Shown: piece by piece, positions 15,790-25,660 of the stretch | Layout: each line of letters begins with the position of its first letter | Position numbering within the stretch: the first letter of the stretch is position 1 | Source of the DNA: a bacterium | GTDB taxonomy: Bacteria > Vulcanimicrobiota > Xenobia > Xenobiales > JADMJV01 | Direction of reading: 5' to 3' | NCBI GenBank assembly: GCA_018266105.1 | Contig: JAFEBA010000010.1 | Location: 61,008 to 125,007 of the forward strand | DNA: 64,000 bases | The notes under the pieces: model-generated | Database searches by the model: none | What the model was told of the DNA's origin: nothing | The model's input: only the letters and a program-made list of their open reading frames with translations | Program-made: the position numbers and the translations under genes

Positions 15790-17625
15790 TTGAACGCCAT
15801 GGTCGAAGCCGTCAATCCTTTCGTTTTGATGATTAGCGTTTGCTGCGTGACAGCAACCTTGCTCATCGGCTTCCGGCCTGCCCCTACCAGCGGTTTCCGG
15901 CGCTGGAAAGAGCGCTTCAGCGCCTGGATTTCGCGCCTCTTCCGGCGGACAAACGCCAACCCGCGCTTCACGGCTCCCGCCGGTCCGGCCGCAGTGTTGC
16001 AAGGTCGGCTGGCCCTGGGACTATATCTGGCCAGCTACTTTGAGACCCATAGCTCGCTCGACCAGACTTTGCTGAATCAGATTACCTGGCTGCGTCGAGA
16101 GCTTTATCTGGATACCGGGATGGTGATGCCCAGCATCACGGTCGTTCAGGAGCGAAGCCTGCAGCCGTTTGAATATTCGCTGACTTTCGGCAGCAAGGAG
16201 CTTGCGCGAGGAAGCATTCTGCCCGCGCACTGGTTAGTTTCCGTGGAGGGTAAGCCGGAGTGGCTTGGAGAGCGGGAATTCTCTCGGCATCCCATTACGG
16301 GCACCACCACCCTCTGGATTACGGCCAATGAGTTACCTCTGGCATTGGCCCACAAGGCTCGCTGTGAAGACGGCCTGGAAGTCTTTGCCCACCACCTGCG
16401 TCACGCTATCTGGCAGAACACGACCAGCTTTGTCACGGTCGAGTTTTGCCAGCAATACCTCAATCAAGGACTGGAGAGATCTTCTCAAGTTCGGGCCATC
16501 CGCCGAGTGCTGGAAAGTAATCAGGGCAGACTGGCCTCATTGATGCAGCTGGTGTTGGCCATGGGTGGCTCGTTGCGCGATCCCGCCCGAGTGCTGTTTC
16601 TGGCTGGCAACGGACTGCTGCGAGGCGACAGTATTGAATCGATTGCCCGCCGAATTGTGGACTCCAGTCCACGCGGCTCCCAGCGAGAGGCTCAACAACC
16701 TCCCACACCTGTGTCTTCGGCCCTGCTCTACAGTTATTTTTGGAATGAACATCTCTCGGGCGACCTGATGTCGCGCAGTGACCCTCAAAGCCTGGAGAAT
16801 CTCGCGCTGGGTATGCTGGAAGTGCAGAATATGCCTCCGGCCGTACTGGAGCAGATGTGGTTTGACACTTTGTCCGCTTCTGAGATGTTCTTGCTGGGCC
16901 GCTCTGCGGAGCTTGCCGACCAGCTGCACCAGATGCTGCAGTTCCAACAGGGTCGCCCCTCCCGACTGGGCAAGTCTGAGCAAGCGGCAATCCTGCTGCT
17001 GAGCCTCCCTCGCGACCTTGGCCAGTTGATGGCGTCCAATCTCTTTAAGGAATTGACGCGCAGTAAGGTAGAAGAAGTCGTTCAGGCAATGGGGCGCTTC
17101 GGTTATTTGCTGTTGCAGGCACCCCCGGGCCAGGGCATGCGCCAGTTGACCGAGCTGGGCTTCCGCGAACGCATCATCAGCGATTTTCTTGATTTCGTGA
17201 ACTACCGGAGCCTGAACGAGCCTCATCCACAGTCTGGAGAGTGGTTGTCCGGCTGGCTGCGGGAGCAGCGGCAGTTACCCGTGGATGATCTGGCCTACGC
17301 GGTGGAGCGATATTACTTCCCTTCTCTGGAGCCGGTCACTCGGTTGCGTCGCGCGGTGGAGCAGGATCCTTTGCGCATCTGTCGCGGTCTGGTTGCCTAC
17401 GCGCTGGGCGCCTCCGCGCCTATGGCGGCCACCAGTCGGGCTCCTCTGGCCTTGCAGTCTCTCCACCCCGAAGTCGGCAACGGAATCCTGGGGCGTTTGC
17501 GGGGAAGGGGTTGCAATCTGCCCTCGGCCATCAACAGTGGGAACAAGGAGCGGGGCCTCTGCGAGTGGGAATTTTTCGTGCGCGTGGCTCAACCTTACTC
17601 AAATCCCCGTTGGAGCAGCTTTTAG
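15790..17625 (+). CDS. FlhA/SctV cytoplasmic-domain protein with FliG-like segment
   Basis: A 611-residue chimera. Residues 10-28 form one membrane helix. Residues 70-290 align almost without gaps to the FlhA C-terminal domain: LLNQITWLRRELYLDTGM then SITVVQERSLQP, the strand EYSLTFGSKELARGSILPAHWL, LWITANE, and SLMQLVLAMGGSLRDPARVL, which matches the FlhA segment around the conserved IRD. Residues 393-440 (SEQAAILLLSLPRDLG then NLFKELTRSKVEEVV) resemble the FliG N-terminal repeat. The seven or eight membrane helices of real FlhA are absent. The TTG at 15790 is favoured by GGGAGG upstream; an ATG lies at 15799. It probably docks type III export substrates or chaperones. Confidence 0.75.
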   Translation: MNAMVEAVNPFVLMISVCCVTATLLIGFRPAPTSGFRRWKERFSAWISRLFRRTNANPRFTAPAGPAAVLQGRLALGLYLASYFETHSSLDQTLLNQITWLRRELYLDTGMVMPSITVVQERSLQPFEYSLTFGSKELARGSILPAHWLVSVEGKPEWLGEREFSRHPITGTTTLWITANELPLALAHKARCEDGLEVFAHHLRHAIWQNTTSFVTVEFCQQYLNQGLERSSQVRAIRRVLESNQGRLASLMQLVLAMGGSLRDPARVLFLAGNGLLRGDSIESIARRIVDSSPRGSQREAQQPPTPVSSALLYSYFWNEHLSGDLMSRSDPQSLENLALGMLEVQNMPPAVLEQMWFDTLSASEMFLLGRSAELADQLHQMLQFQQGRPSRLGKSEQAAILLLSLPRDLGQLMASNLFKELTRSKVEEVVQAMGRFGYLLLQAPPGQGMRQLTELGFRERIISDFLDFVNYRSLNEPHPQSGEWLSGWLREQRQLPVDDLAYAVERYYFPSLEPVTRLRRAVEQDPLRICRGLVAYALGASAPMAATSRAPLALQSLHPEVGNGILGRLRGRGCNLPSAINSGNKERGLCEWEFFVRVAQPYSNPRWSSF

Positions 17626-17828
17626 CCTCCGGTCAGTTTTCGCCACCAGCGTCGGTACCAGGGCTCTGAGGACGGCTCAAAATCTCCAGGTTTCAAGTCT
17701 TTACTCTGTTTAAGTTCGAATTCGGCCTGGCACATCGGGCATAGCCTAAGGTTGGTGCGCCCGTTATGGTTTTCATGAATTTTGGCGACAACTTTGCCGC
17801 AGTGGTCACAGGCGGGCACTGGAGCCAC
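17622..17828 (-). CDS. Small two-CxxC zinc-ribbon protein
   Basis: A 68-residue protein with CDHCGK at 7-12 and LCPMCQ at 29-34, giving one four-cysteine zinc site, followed by a charged segment and a Trp/Arg-rich end (WYRRWWRKL). Its ATG overlaps the 3' end of the GGDEF gene by 23 bases, so it is likely coexpressed with it. It converges on the FlhA-like gene with a 4-base overlap. Function unknown. Confidence 0.65.
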   Translation of the reverse strand: MAPVPACDHCGKVVAKIHENHNGRTNLRLCPMCQAEFELKQSKDLKPGDFEPSSEPWYRRWWRKLTGG

Positions 17829-18876
17829 CGATCAGGCGATTTCGCCCCTGTCTTTTGGCCTCGTAGAGCCGCTCGTCTGCCGATTTGATCAGTCGGTCCG
17901 GACTGGTGCCGTCGCCGGGGAACATGGCCAGGCCCATGCTTACGGTGAAGTCTCCCAGGGGCTGGCGCTCTTCGTAGGGGAAGGGGTACTCTGTAATCGC
18001 GCTGCGCAGGCGCTCCAATACAACCGGGGCCACCTCTGGGCCGACGTCTCTCAGAATCAGACAGAACTCTTCTCCGCCGTAGCGAGCCAGCACGTCGTTG
18101 GCCCTCAGACGACGTTGCAGCAGTCGGGCCAGGGTCTGTAGGGCCCTATCTCCCTCCGGATGTCCGTTGGTATCGTTGTAATGCTTGAAGTGATCCACAT
18201 CGAACATAGCCAGGGCGAAGGGTTCGCCAGCCTCGCAGGCCATTTGTAGCACCTTTTCCAGTGAACGGCGGTTGTGACAGCCGGTCAGTGCGTCGACCCA
18301 GGCTAATTGCTGTAGGTGTTCGTTGGTTTGCTCGAGGTCCTTGACTCGTCGACGAATCTGAGGGTCCAGTCGCGCCTGGTGCATTTGTAGTTCCAGGTTG
18401 CGCTGAACCAGTTGTTCCACCAGAGACTCGGCAATGTCTCGGGAGCGATGGGTGCTGGCCTGCAGAAGTGCCAGCGTGGCGGCGGGAAAGCGAACCAGGT
18501 ATTCTCTGGCATATCGGGAGGGGAGCTCATAGGCAATCACGTCCGTGGCCGCCCGAGCGTAGGCGAATCTAGGTTCCCGGCCAAAAAGCTCGGCCTCCCC
18601 CAATACGGCTCCACGACTTACGTAGAGAAGTCGATGCTTCTCTCCAAAAAAGCTCTTGAAGAGCTCGACGGTTCCGCGTCGCACCATCCAGAGACTCTCA
18701 GCCGAAGCGTCCTGTTCGAAGAGCATGTCTCCTGAGGCCAGGTGATGAACTCGAGTTTTAGAGAGAACCTCGCGCCAGGCGCGACGCGGAATCAGGTTCG
18801 CAGAGACGAGTGACACAATACTCCATTTTCCAAAGGACTTCGGACAGCTCCTCCCCGCAAGAGCCCGGAAACTCAT
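17806..18876 (-). CDS. Diguanylate cyclase with cyclic-nucleotide-binding domain
   Basis: A 356-residue protein. Residues 25-150 match a CRP/CAP-type cNMP-binding domain (SGDMLFEQDASAESLW, VRRGTVELF, GAVLGEAELFG). A coiled-coil linker at about 155-190 leads to a GGDEF domain with DALTGCHNRRSLE, FDVDHFKHYNDTNGH and the active-site loop GGEEF, which indicates a working c-di-GMP synthase. No membrane segment is seen, so the input is probably a cytosolic nucleotide. The ATG at 18876 lacks a ribosome site; a GTG at 18816 preceded by GGAG is a good alternative. PilZ proteins at 33903 may be among the effectors. Confidence 0.92.
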   Translation of the reverse strand: MSFRALAGRSCPKSFGKWSIVSLVSANLIPRRAWREVLSKTRVHHLASGDMLFEQDASAESLWMVRRGTVELFKSFFGEKHRLLYVSRGAVLGEAELFGREPRFAYARAATDVIAYELPSRYAREYLVRFPAATLALLQASTHRSRDIAESLVEQLVQRNLELQMHQARLDPQIRRRVKDLEQTNEHLQQLAWVDALTGCHNRRSLEKVLQMACEAGEPFALAMFDVDHFKHYNDTNGHPEGDRALQTLARLLQRRLRANDVLARYGGEEFCLILRDVGPEVAPVVLERLRSAITEYPFPYEERQPLGDFTVSMGLAMFPGDGTSPDRLIKSADERLYEAKRQGRNRLIGGSSARL

Positions 18877-18905
18877 TTAGACTTCAATTGATATTTTGTA
18901 GATTG

Positions 18906-19349
18906 CTAGCCTTTGCCGATTTTTCTCAGCAGGTCGTTCAAAGTTGCAAGTTCTTCTTCAGAAAGCATCTGAAAACTCTGGACCAGGTCTTGCAAATGCA
19001 GTGGAAAGAGCTCTTGAATTCGTTGAGTGCCGCGCCAGGTGAGATGGACAACCATATAGCGCTTGTCGATTTCGTCCCGGAGCCGAACGACCAGCCCCTG
19101 ACGTTCCAGATTATTGACGACCATCGTGATGTTGCCGCCGCTCTGTAGCAGCTTGTCTCCGAGTTCCTTCTGGCACAGCGGACCCAGGTGGTAGAGAGCC
19201 TCGAGGACGCCGAACTGACTGAAGGTCAGGCCGGCTTTCTGCAAACGGGGCACCACCTGATTGAGCACCGAGGTGCTGGCCCGCATCAGTTTGATATAGA
19301 CGTCGAGGCTGGCAACCTCTTTAAGTTCACCTCTATACCGAGTCGCCAT
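18906..19349 (-). CDS. MarR-family transcriptional regulator
   Basis: A 147-residue winged-helix dimer. The recognition-helix region is KELGDKLLQSGGNITMVVNNLERQG-like with the wing VVRLRDEIDKRYMVVHLT following. The family senses small phenolic ligands or oxidants and usually represses its own promoter. A perfect palindrome at 19348-19360 covers the start codon and fits autoregulation. The GGDEF gene follows 29 bp downstream on the same strand. Confidence 0.92.
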   Translation of the reverse strand: MATRYRGELKEVASLDVYIKLMRASTSVLNQVVPRLQKAGLTFSQFGVLEALYHLGPLCQKELGDKLLQSGGNITMVVNNLERQGLVVRLRDEIDKRYMVVHLTWRGTQRIQELFPLHLQDLVQSFQMLSEEELATLNDLLRKIGKG

Positions 19350-19360
19350 TGTTTAACAAT
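19348..19360. promoter_or_regulatory. Palindrome at the MarR start, likely operator
   Basis: ATTGTTTAACAAT is a perfect inverted repeat (ATTGTT, T, AACAAT), A/T-rich like many MarR operators. It covers the first bases of the marR-type gene and faces the slyD side. The operator role is inferred. Confidence 0.5.
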
Positions 19361-19526
19361 AAACCGATTTCTCTCCCCCGGAGACCGGGTTGTAGATCGC
19401 CTGTTCGGTTTTCTTGAATTTCCTACTGCCTGCTATTTACAAAAATTCAAGCTCGAGGGCATTCTGAAGGGAACCTGGATTGAAAGTCCAAGGCTGTGCC
19501 CTTGCACTTTAAGGAGGATGTTGGCC

Positions 19527-20015
19527 GTGTCAGTGATCACCAAGAATCAGGTAGTGACGTTTCACTACACCCTGAAAGATAAGGAAGGCCAACAGATCGA
19601 CAGCTCGGTTGGGGGAGATCCCATGCTTTACCTTCATGGTCATGGCAATATTGTGCCCGGGCTGGAGTCAGAGATGGAGTCCAAGAAGGTCGGCGACAAG
19701 CTCAAGGTTCATGTCAGTCCGGACAAGGGTTACGGTCAGTATGATTCCGAGAAGCGCTTTTGCATCGAGCGCTCTCACCTTCCCTCCGACGTGGAGATCC
19801 AGCCAGGGATGGTGCTGGAGCTTCACGCTGAAGACGGAGACCGAATGATGGCAGCGATTGTGGCGGTTGATCAGAAGCTGATTGAAGTGGATGCCAACCA
19901 TCCGATGGCTGGGGTCGACCTCCACTTCGAAGTGGAGATTCTGGACATCCGGCCCGCCAGCCCAGAGGAAATTGAGCACGGGCACGTACACGGCCCGGGC
20001 GGCCATCATCACTGA
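19527..20015 (+). CDS. slyD: FKBP-type peptidyl-prolyl isomerase, SlyD family
   Basis: A 162-residue protein. The FKBP half has VVTFHYTLKDKEGQ and IVPGLESEMESKKVGDK; the inserted IF chaperone domain spans about 70-125 (DKGYGQYDSEKRF and on). The tail is histidine-rich (EHGHVHGPGGHHH), as in nickel-binding SlyD. It acts as a cytosolic prolyl isomerase and chaperone, in some bacteria in hydrogenase nickel delivery. The AAGGAGG at 19511-19517 fits the GTG at 19527 (9-base spacing); the ATG at 19518 touches the ribosome site and is not usable. Confidence 0.93.
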   Translation: MSVITKNQVVTFHYTLKDKEGQQIDSSVGGDPMLYLHGHGNIVPGLESEMESKKVGDKLKVHVSPDKGYGQYDSEKRFCIERSHLPSDVEIQPGMVLELHAEDGDRMMAAIVAVDQKLIEVDANHPMAGVDLHFEVEILDIRPASPEEIEHGHVHGPGGHHH

Positions 20016-20598
20016 CCCACAGCGCCTGGATTTCCCTGCCACAACCCAGAATCGCGAGGCGATCTGGCAGGTGCTGGGTCCACTGGTCGATGAGAAACGA
20101 GGCCCAGTCCTGGAAGTCGCCAGCGGCTCGGGCCAACACCTGGCCTTCTTTTCAAGTCTGAGGCCGGACGAACAGTGGCAGGGCAGCGACCTGGAGCCTC
20201 TGCATCGGGACTCGATCCGGGCCTGGAATCCGAATCTGCCACCAGCTCTTGAGCTGGACGTGGCGGGGGAGTGGCCGGAGCGTTGTTGGGGTGGCATCGT
20301 GGCCATCAACCTGTTGCACATTTCGCGCTGGGCCGCCACACTGGGTCTATTTCGGGGGGCGCGGGCCCACCTGGTCAGTGGTGGGTGGCTTTATCTCTAT
20401 GGCGCTTACCTGCGGAAGCGGGGCGCAAACGCTCCCTCAAACCTGGCTTTCGATCAGGAACTGCGTCGTCAGAATCCAGACTGGGGGGTTCGCTATCTGG
20501 AGGAAGTGCTTGCCCTGGCCGACAACCTGGGTCTGATTGCGGACGGCCAGGTGGAGATGCCGTCGAACAATTTTAGCCTGATTTTTCGCCAGAAGTGA
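19972..20598 (+). CDS. DUF938-type class I SAM-dependent methyltransferase
   Basis: About 208 residues. After a short lead (FPATTQNREAIWQVLGPLV) comes the SAM motif I GPVLEVASGSGQHLAFF, then QGSDLEPLHRDSIRAW and GGIVAINLLHISRW, which match the DUF938 group of small-molecule methyltransferases. The substrate is unknown. The first in-frame start after the slyD overlap is a TTG at 19972 preceded by AGAGGAA; a start inside slyD's last codons is needed to keep the family N-terminus. The gene therefore overlaps slyD by 44 bases. Confidence 0.85.
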   Translation: MSTGTYTARAAIITDPQRLDFPATTQNREAIWQVLGPLVDEKRGPVLEVASGSGQHLAFFSSLRPDEQWQGSDLEPLHRDSIRAWNPNLPPALELDVAGEWPERCWGGIVAINLLHISRWAATLGLFRGARAHLVSGGWLYLYGAYLRKRGANAPSNLAFDQELRRQNPDWGVRYLEEVLALADNLGLIADGQVEMPSNNFSLIFRQK

Positions 20599-20621
20599 CC
20601 TTCCGGAGTAGTGGAACATCG

Positions 20622-20636
20622 TTCAACGAACGATAT
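20622..20636. promoter_or_regulatory. Inverted repeat upstream of pcrA
   Basis: TCGTTC-AAC-GAACGA is a perfect palindrome with a 3-base centre, about 40 bp before the chosen pcrA start. It may be an operator. It does not match the GAAC-N4-GTTC order of Gram-positive LexA boxes. Confidence 0.35.
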
Positions 20637-20676
20637 TTCGCGAGGAGCGCGTCGCCACGGCGCGGAAAACCGGCCC

Positions 20677-23085
20677 ATGACCAACTCTACGCTCGACCCC
20701 ATGCACCCCGTGACTGACTGGAATCCCGAAGACATCTTAGAGACCTTTACCGCCGGCATGAACCCGGCTCAAGCTCGAGCTGTCAGCATCACGGAAGGAC
20801 CGCTCCTGATATTGGCCGGGGCGGGCAGCGGTAAGACGCGGGTCCTCACTCACAGAATCGCCTACATTCTGGCCAGCAAGAAGGCGCGGCGCAACCAGAT
20901 TATGGCGGTAACCTTCACCAATAAGGCCGCTAAGGAGATGGCGGAACGCATCGCCCACTTGTGTGGCAAGGGTCGATTTCCGGATCTGGGCACTTTCCAC
21001 TCGGTTTGTGCCCGCTGGCTGCGACGCGAAGCCGAAGTCCTGGGGCTCAATTCTCAATTTGCCATCTACGCCACCGCGGAACAGTTGGTGGTCATGAAAG
21101 AGACCATTAAAGACATGGGGCTGGACGACAAAAAGTTCACCCCCCGGGGTATGCTGACCATGGTTTCTGGCTGGAAAAACCAGATGGTGACCGTGGATGA
21201 AGTCAAGCGCCGGGCGGGTAACGCTTTCGAGCGCCATTTGAGTCAGATTTATGAGCTGTATCAGCGTAAGTTGAAGCAGAATCAGGCCCTGGATTTTGAC
21301 GACATCCTCCTCAAGACGGTGGAAATGCTGCGTGACCACGCCGACGTTCGCGAGCGCTATCAGGAGCGAATCCGCTACGTCATGGTGGATGAATACCAGG
21401 ACGTCAATGCGGTTCAATACGAGCTGCTGCGCTTGCTGGCCGCACGTACGCGCAACCTTTGCGCTGTGGGTGATGACGACCAGAGCATCTACGCTTTCCG
21501 CGGAGCCGATGTCTCGATTCTATTGCGCTTCGAAAAGGACTTTCAGGACGCACAGGTGGTCAAGCTTGAGCAAAACTACCGATCCACACAGGTCATTCTG
21601 GACGCCGCCAATGCTGTGGTCGCTCACAACCAGGCCCGCAAATCGAAGCGTCTATTCACCGAGCGTGTGGGCGGAGAGAAGCTCCATCTCTTTCAGGCGG
21701 CCGACGGACGCGACGAGGGACGATTCGTCACTCGCGAGATCAAGCGACTTCTGCCCAGTCGCAAGGGCTATAAGGACTTCGTCCTTCTTTATCGCACCAA
21801 CTCTCAGTCCCGACTGCTCGAAGAAGCCATGATTCAGGCCAGTATTCCCTATAAAATTGTGGGTGGCTTGCGCTTCTTCGAGCGCAAGGAAATCAAAGAT
21901 GTGCTCAGCTACCTGTCTGTGCTGATCAATCCGGCCGACAGCATCGCCCTGAGGCGCATCATCAATACCCCCACTCGAGGAATCGGAGCCACCACCATGG
22001 AGAAATTGCTTCAGGCTGCCGCCGAGCGGGAACTGGCACTCTGGGATGTGGTGAGTGATCCGGCTCGTTTTGACATTGCCGGCAAAGCCCGCTCAGCCAT
22101 CGAGCATCTGGTTGGCTGGATGACTGAACTGAGGGCGCAGGTCAGTGGACTGAAAGTCACCGAGCTGGTGGAGAAAGTGCTGGACAACAGCGGCTATCGC
22201 AAGTGGCTGTTGGATGATGATAAGGTCGAGGCCCAAGTCCGGCTTGAAAACCTGGATGAACTCATCAACGTTACCAGTGAGTATGATCGCAACGCCGAGG
22301 ATGGGTCACTGGATGGTTTTTTGGCGGAGGTGAGCCTGCTCTCCGATCAGGATACCTACGCAGAGGATGCCCAGGCCGTCACTCTCATGACCCTGCACGC
22401 GGCGAAAGGCCTGGAATTCCCCGTTGTGTTTCTGGCGGGATTGGAAGAGGAAACCTTCCCCCATGTTCGCTCGATGGAGGACCCCGACCAGATGGAAGAG
22501 GAGCGTCGGCTCTGCTATGTTGGCATTACGCGGGCCAAAGACCAACTGTTCGTGACATTTGCCCAGTCTCGCGAGCTTCACGGGGCGCGCATCCCCCGTC
22601 GCCCATCCCGCTTCTTAAGTGAAATCCCCAAAAATTTGACCAATATGGTCGTTCCGGAACGCCCTTCTTTTCAGGAGCCGCCTTCCATTGGTTCGGGCAA
22701 TTGGAAAGGCTGGGGCCAACAGCAACAATCCTCACGTCCAGTCGCCAAGGGCTTTCAGCCGGCGCCCGCGGCCGCGGCCAAGCCGCAGTTCAAAGTCGGC
22801 GATGACGTGACTCACTCGGTTTTCGGAGCGGGTAAGGTCGATGCCGTAGACAAAGACGTGGTCACGGTCACTTTTGAAAAGGGCCAGAAGAAGTTGAAGC
22901 AAGAGTTTCTCAAGTCTGCCGGTGCGGGCGGGGGAGGCGGTCAGCTAAAAGTGGGCGATCGTCTCGCCCATCCACGCTACGGTAACGGCGTGGTTAAATA
23001 TGTCGACGGCAGCGGAGTCACCACCATCTTCGGCAATCTCACCTTGCTTTTGCCCTCCGCTGAAGCCGCTCGCATGAAACTGTAG
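20677..23085 (+). CDS. pcrA: UvrD/PcrA-type ATP-dependent DNA helicase
   Basis: An 802-residue superfamily 1A helicase. Visible motifs: Q-motif MNPAQARAV, Walker A GAGSGKT, Ia [66 protein letters not shown] and [15 protein letters not shown]. The C-terminus holds two Tudor/KOW-like beta segments ([16 protein letters not shown] and [16 protein letters not shown]); PcrA usually has one that binds RNA polymerase. It works in nucleotide excision repair and in clearing blocked forks. The ATG at 20677 is chosen; a GTG at 20611 is possible but would translate an upstream inverted repeat. Confidence 0.95.
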   Translation: MTNSTLDPMHPVTDWNPEDILETFTAGMNPAQARAVSITEGPLLILAGAGSGKTRVLTHRIAYILASKKARRNQIMAVTFTNKAAKEMAERIAHLCGKGRFPDLGTFHSVCARWLRREAEVLGLNSQFAIYATAEQLVVMKETIKDMGLDDKKFTPRGMLTMVSGWKNQMVTVDEVKRRAGNAFERHLSQIYELYQRKLKQNQALDFDDILLKTVEMLRDHADVRERYQERIRYVMVDEYQDVNAVQYELLRLLAARTRNLCAVGDDDQSIYAFRGADVSILLRFEKDFQDAQVVKLEQNYRSTQVILDAANAVVAHNQARKSKRLFTERVGGEKLHLFQAADGRDEGRFVTREIKRLLPSRKGYKDFVLLYRTNSQSRLLEEAMIQASIPYKIVGGLRFFERKEIKDVLSYLSVLINPADSIALRRIINTPTRGIGATTMEKLLQAAAERELALWDVVSDPARFDIAGKARSAIEHLVGWMTELRAQVSGLKVTELVEKVLDNSGYRKWLLDDDKVEAQVRLENLDELINVTSEYDRNAEDGSLDGFLAEVSLLSDQDTYAEDAQAVTLMTLHAAKGLEFPVVFLAGLEEETFPHVRSMEDPDQMEEERRLCYVGITRAKDQLFVTFAQSRELHGARIPRRPSRFLSEIPKNLTNMVVPERPSFQEPPSIGSGNWKGWGQQQQSSRPVAKGFQPAPAAAAKPQFKVGDDVTHSVFGAGKVDAVDKDVVTVTFEKGQKKLKQEFLKSAGAGGGGGQLKVGDRLAHPRYGNGVVKYVDGSGVTTIFGNLTLLLPSAEAARMKL

Positions 23086-23123
23086 AGGGAAACCCAGGAG
23101 CCGTTTTCGAAAGGCTGCGGCCT

Positions 23124-24380
23124 ATGAAAACGATTGCCATGCTCTTAGCCGGGGGCGAGGGAAGCCGCCTGACCGTCTTGTCCGAGAAGCGCGCCAAGCC
23201 GGCCGTGCCTTTCGGCGGTAAATACCGAATTATCGACTTCACGCTGAGCAACTGCGTCAACAGCGGCATCTACACCGTGGGCGTGCTCACCCAGTATCGA
23301 CCCCACAGCTTGAACGAGCATATTGGCATCGGCAAGCCCTGGAACCTGGATCGAAGCCGCGGTGGCGTGCGCTTGCTGGCGCCCTATCAGGAAAGGGGAG
23401 GCCAGCGGTGGTATGCGGGTACGGCTGACGCCATCTACCAGAACTGGGGCTTTGTGGAAGACCAGGCCGCCGACGCGGTTCTGATTCTCTCTGGCGATCA
23501 CATCTACAAGATGGATTACTCCAAGATGATCGACTACCATGTTCAGCGCAAGGCCGACTTCACAGTTGCAGTCATGCCGGTCCCGATCGAGGAGACCGAT
23601 CGTTTTGGCATCATGACCATCGACGAGCAGTCCAACATCACGGAATTTACGGAGAAGCCTAAGAAGCGCGACAAGGGCAATCTGGCCTCGCTGGGGATTT
23701 ACATCTTCAGTCGCCGGGTTCTGCAAGAGCGGCTGGAGGTCGAGCGTCAGAAAAACCCCGATCTAGATTTCGGCAAACACGTCATCCCGGCTCTCATTAC
23801 CGGCGGGTATCGCTGTGTCGCTTATCGCTACGAAAGTTACTGGGTAGATGTGGGCACTCTGGACTCATATTGGGCGACCAGCCTGGAGCTAACCCGGCCC
23901 AATCCCGCTCTGGACTTGTTTACCGACCACTGGCCCGTATTGACCCGGTCGGAGGAGCGCCCTGCGGCCCGGCTCGGACCCCAGGCCAAAGTTCAATCCA
24001 GCCTCATTTCGAATGGCTGCGTGATTCGAGGTCTGGTGCATAACAGCGTGCTCAGTCCCGGGGTTCACGTCTCCCCCGGAGCGGTGGTGGAAAACTGTGT
24101 CATCATGAATGACTGCTGGATTGGTCCAGGCGCCAAGCTGGACCGCGTCATTATCGACAAGCAAGTGGTGGTGGGTGCAGGAGTCACTGTCGGCCCGGGT
24201 GACGATTCGGTTCAAAACAAGTTGCTCACCGATAAGATGACCACGGGATTGACAGTCATAGGCAAGGGTGCGGTGATTCCGGTTGGCTGTAAGTTGGGGC
24301 GCAATGTTCTGGTGAATAGCGATCGTGAGGAACACCACTTCCCCAAGAGCAACGTCGTTGAAGACGGCGAGACGGTTTAA
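23124..24380 (+). CDS. glgC: Glucose-1-phosphate adenylyltransferase (catalytic type)
   Basis: A 418-residue ADP-glucose pyrophosphorylase, the first step of glycogen synthesis. The nucleotide-binding GGEGSRL (Arg15) and [18 protein letters not shown] (Lys25) are intact, as are the [11 protein letters not shown]sp region, EKPKKR and the YWVDVGT strand. The C-terminal third is a left-handed beta-helix. A second, altered copy follows after 9 bp, and the two probably form a mixed tetramer as do GlgC and GlgD of Firmicutes. Confidence 0.95.
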   Translation: MKTIAMLLAGGEGSRLTVLSEKRAKPAVPFGGKYRIIDFTLSNCVNSGIYTVGVLTQYRPHSLNEHIGIGKPWNLDRSRGGVRLLAPYQERGGQRWYAGTADAIYQNWGFVEDQAADAVLILSGDHIYKMDYSKMIDYHVQRKADFTVAVMPVPIEETDRFGIMTIDEQSNITEFTEKPKKRDKGNLASLGIYIFSRRVLQERLEVERQKNPDLDFGKHVIPALITGGYRCVAYRYESYWVDVGTLDSYWATSLELTRPNPALDLFTDHWPVLTRSEERPAARLGPQAKVQSSLISNGCVIRGLVHNSVLSPGVHVSPGAVVENCVIMNDCWIGPGAKLDRVIIDKQVVVGAGVTVGPGDDSVQNKLLTDKMTTGLTVIGKGAVIPVGCKLGRNVLVNSDREEHHFPKSNVVEDGETV

Positions 24381-24389
24381 GGAGCGGCG

Positions 24390-25646
24390 ATGTCTAGAGC
24401 ACTGGCAATGATTATGGCTGGCGGTCCCAGCCCCAACCTCAGCGTCATGAGCGAGATCCGCGTGGCTCCGGCCATCCCTTTTGGCGGAAAGTATCGTCTC
24501 ATCGATTTCTCCCTCTCGAACTGCGTGAACAGCGATATTTACAACGTAGCCGTCATCACTCAGTATTTGCCGCAGAGCTTGAACGAGCACTTGGGAACGG
24601 GAGCGCCCTGGGACCTTGACTTGATGACGGGTGGCCTGCGGGTGGTTCACCCATACCAGGGTGGGCGCTTCGGTGACTGGCAGCGTGGCACGGCCGACGC
24701 CGTTCGACGGAACCTGGACTACCTCAAGGAGCAGCCAGAGGAAACCGTCATGGTGCTCTCTGGTGACCACATCTATTTGATGGATTATCGTCCCCTTCTG
24801 CGCCAGCATCAACAGACCGGGGCCGACCTGACCCTGGCTGTGCGCCGGGTTAGCCCCCACGATGTCCATCGCTACGGCATTGTGGCACTGGGTCAGGAAG
24901 ACGTTGTGGAAGGTTTCGAAGAGAAACCACGTAGAGCTCGCGAGGCACTGGCCAACATGGGGGTCTATGCTTTTAAGAAGGACGTTCTGATCTCTTTGCT
25001 GGAAAAGAACGACTACGTTGACTTCGGCCGTCACCTGGTGCCAGCCATGGTCGAAGGCAACATGAACGTCCGGGCTCATAACTTCCCGGGTTACTGGGCC
25101 GACATCGGCACGGTTCAAGCCTATTGGGAGGCCAACATGAGCCTCTTGGCAGAAAATCCTGCGCTTGACCTTTACGATCCGCATTGGACCGTGTTGACTC
25201 GAAGTATGGAGCGTGCTCCGGTCAAGTGTGGACCGGTGGCCAAAGTGGATGGAAACCTTCTCTCCAACGGCTGTCGCATCGACGGAGTGGTGGAGCACAG
25301 CGTGCTATCGCCAGGCGTAGTGGTGGCTGAAGGAGCAGTCGTGCGAAACAGCATCATACTTCATGACACCGTGATCGAATCTGGTGCGGTGGTGGATCGC
25401 TGCATCGTGGACAAGAATGTGCATGTCGGCAAGGGCTGTCAGCTCGGAGTAGGGGACGACAATACGGCCAATCAGGAGTTACCGGATTGGCTCAATACCG
25501 GACTGACTCTGGTCGGCAAGGACGCGGTGCTGCCCGACAAACTGGAGGTTGGTCGCAACGTGGTGATTCACTCTTCGACGCAGGCTGAGCATTTTGGCAA
25601 GAAGAAGCGCATTGCAAGCGGCAGTTTCGTCGGTGAGAAGCCCTGA
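24390..25646 (+). CDS. glgD: GlgC paralogue with degenerate active site (GlgD-like)
   Basis: Exactly the length of the preceding GlgC (418 aa) and similar throughout ([41 protein letters not shown]). However, the phosphate loop GGEGSRL is changed to GGPSPNL, so the conserved Arg is Asn16, and the Lys of RAKPA is Ala26. These residues are needed for catalysis in GlgC. It is therefore probably a regulatory subunit, like GlgD or plant large subunits. GGAGCGG precedes its ATG. Its TGA overlaps a CTG that may start the next gene. The symbol is by analogy; it may be an independent duplication. Confidence 0.85.
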   Translation: MSRALAMIMAGGPSPNLSVMSEIRVAPAIPFGGKYRLIDFSLSNCVNSDIYNVAVITQYLPQSLNEHLGTGAPWDLDLMTGGLRVVHPYQGGRFGDWQRGTADAVRRNLDYLKEQPEETVMVLSGDHIYLMDYRPLLRQHQQTGADLTLAVRRVSPHDVHRYGIVALGQEDVVEGFEEKPRRAREALANMGVYAFKKDVLISLLEKNDYVDFGRHLVPAMVEGNMNVRAHNFPGYWADIGTVQAYWEANMSLLAENPALDLYDPHWTVLTRSMERAPVKCGPVAKVDGNLLSNGCRIDGVVEHSVLSPGVVVAEGAVVRNSIILHDTVIESGAVVDRCIVDKNVHVGKGCQLGVGDDNTANQELPDWLNTGLTLVGKDAVLPDKLEVGRNVVIHSSTQAEHFGKKKRIASGSFVGEKP

Positions 25647-25660
25647 GCTTTCTAGATTTT

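Noticed and set aside
20611..20676. pcrA translation from GTG 20611
   Set aside because: Ribosome-site spacing is only 2 bases and the added residues would span the inverted repeat in the promoter region.
23889..25298. A 469-codon open frame on the minus strand across glgC and glgD
   Set aside because: It is antisense to two clear ADP-glucose pyrophosphorylases and has an implausible composition.
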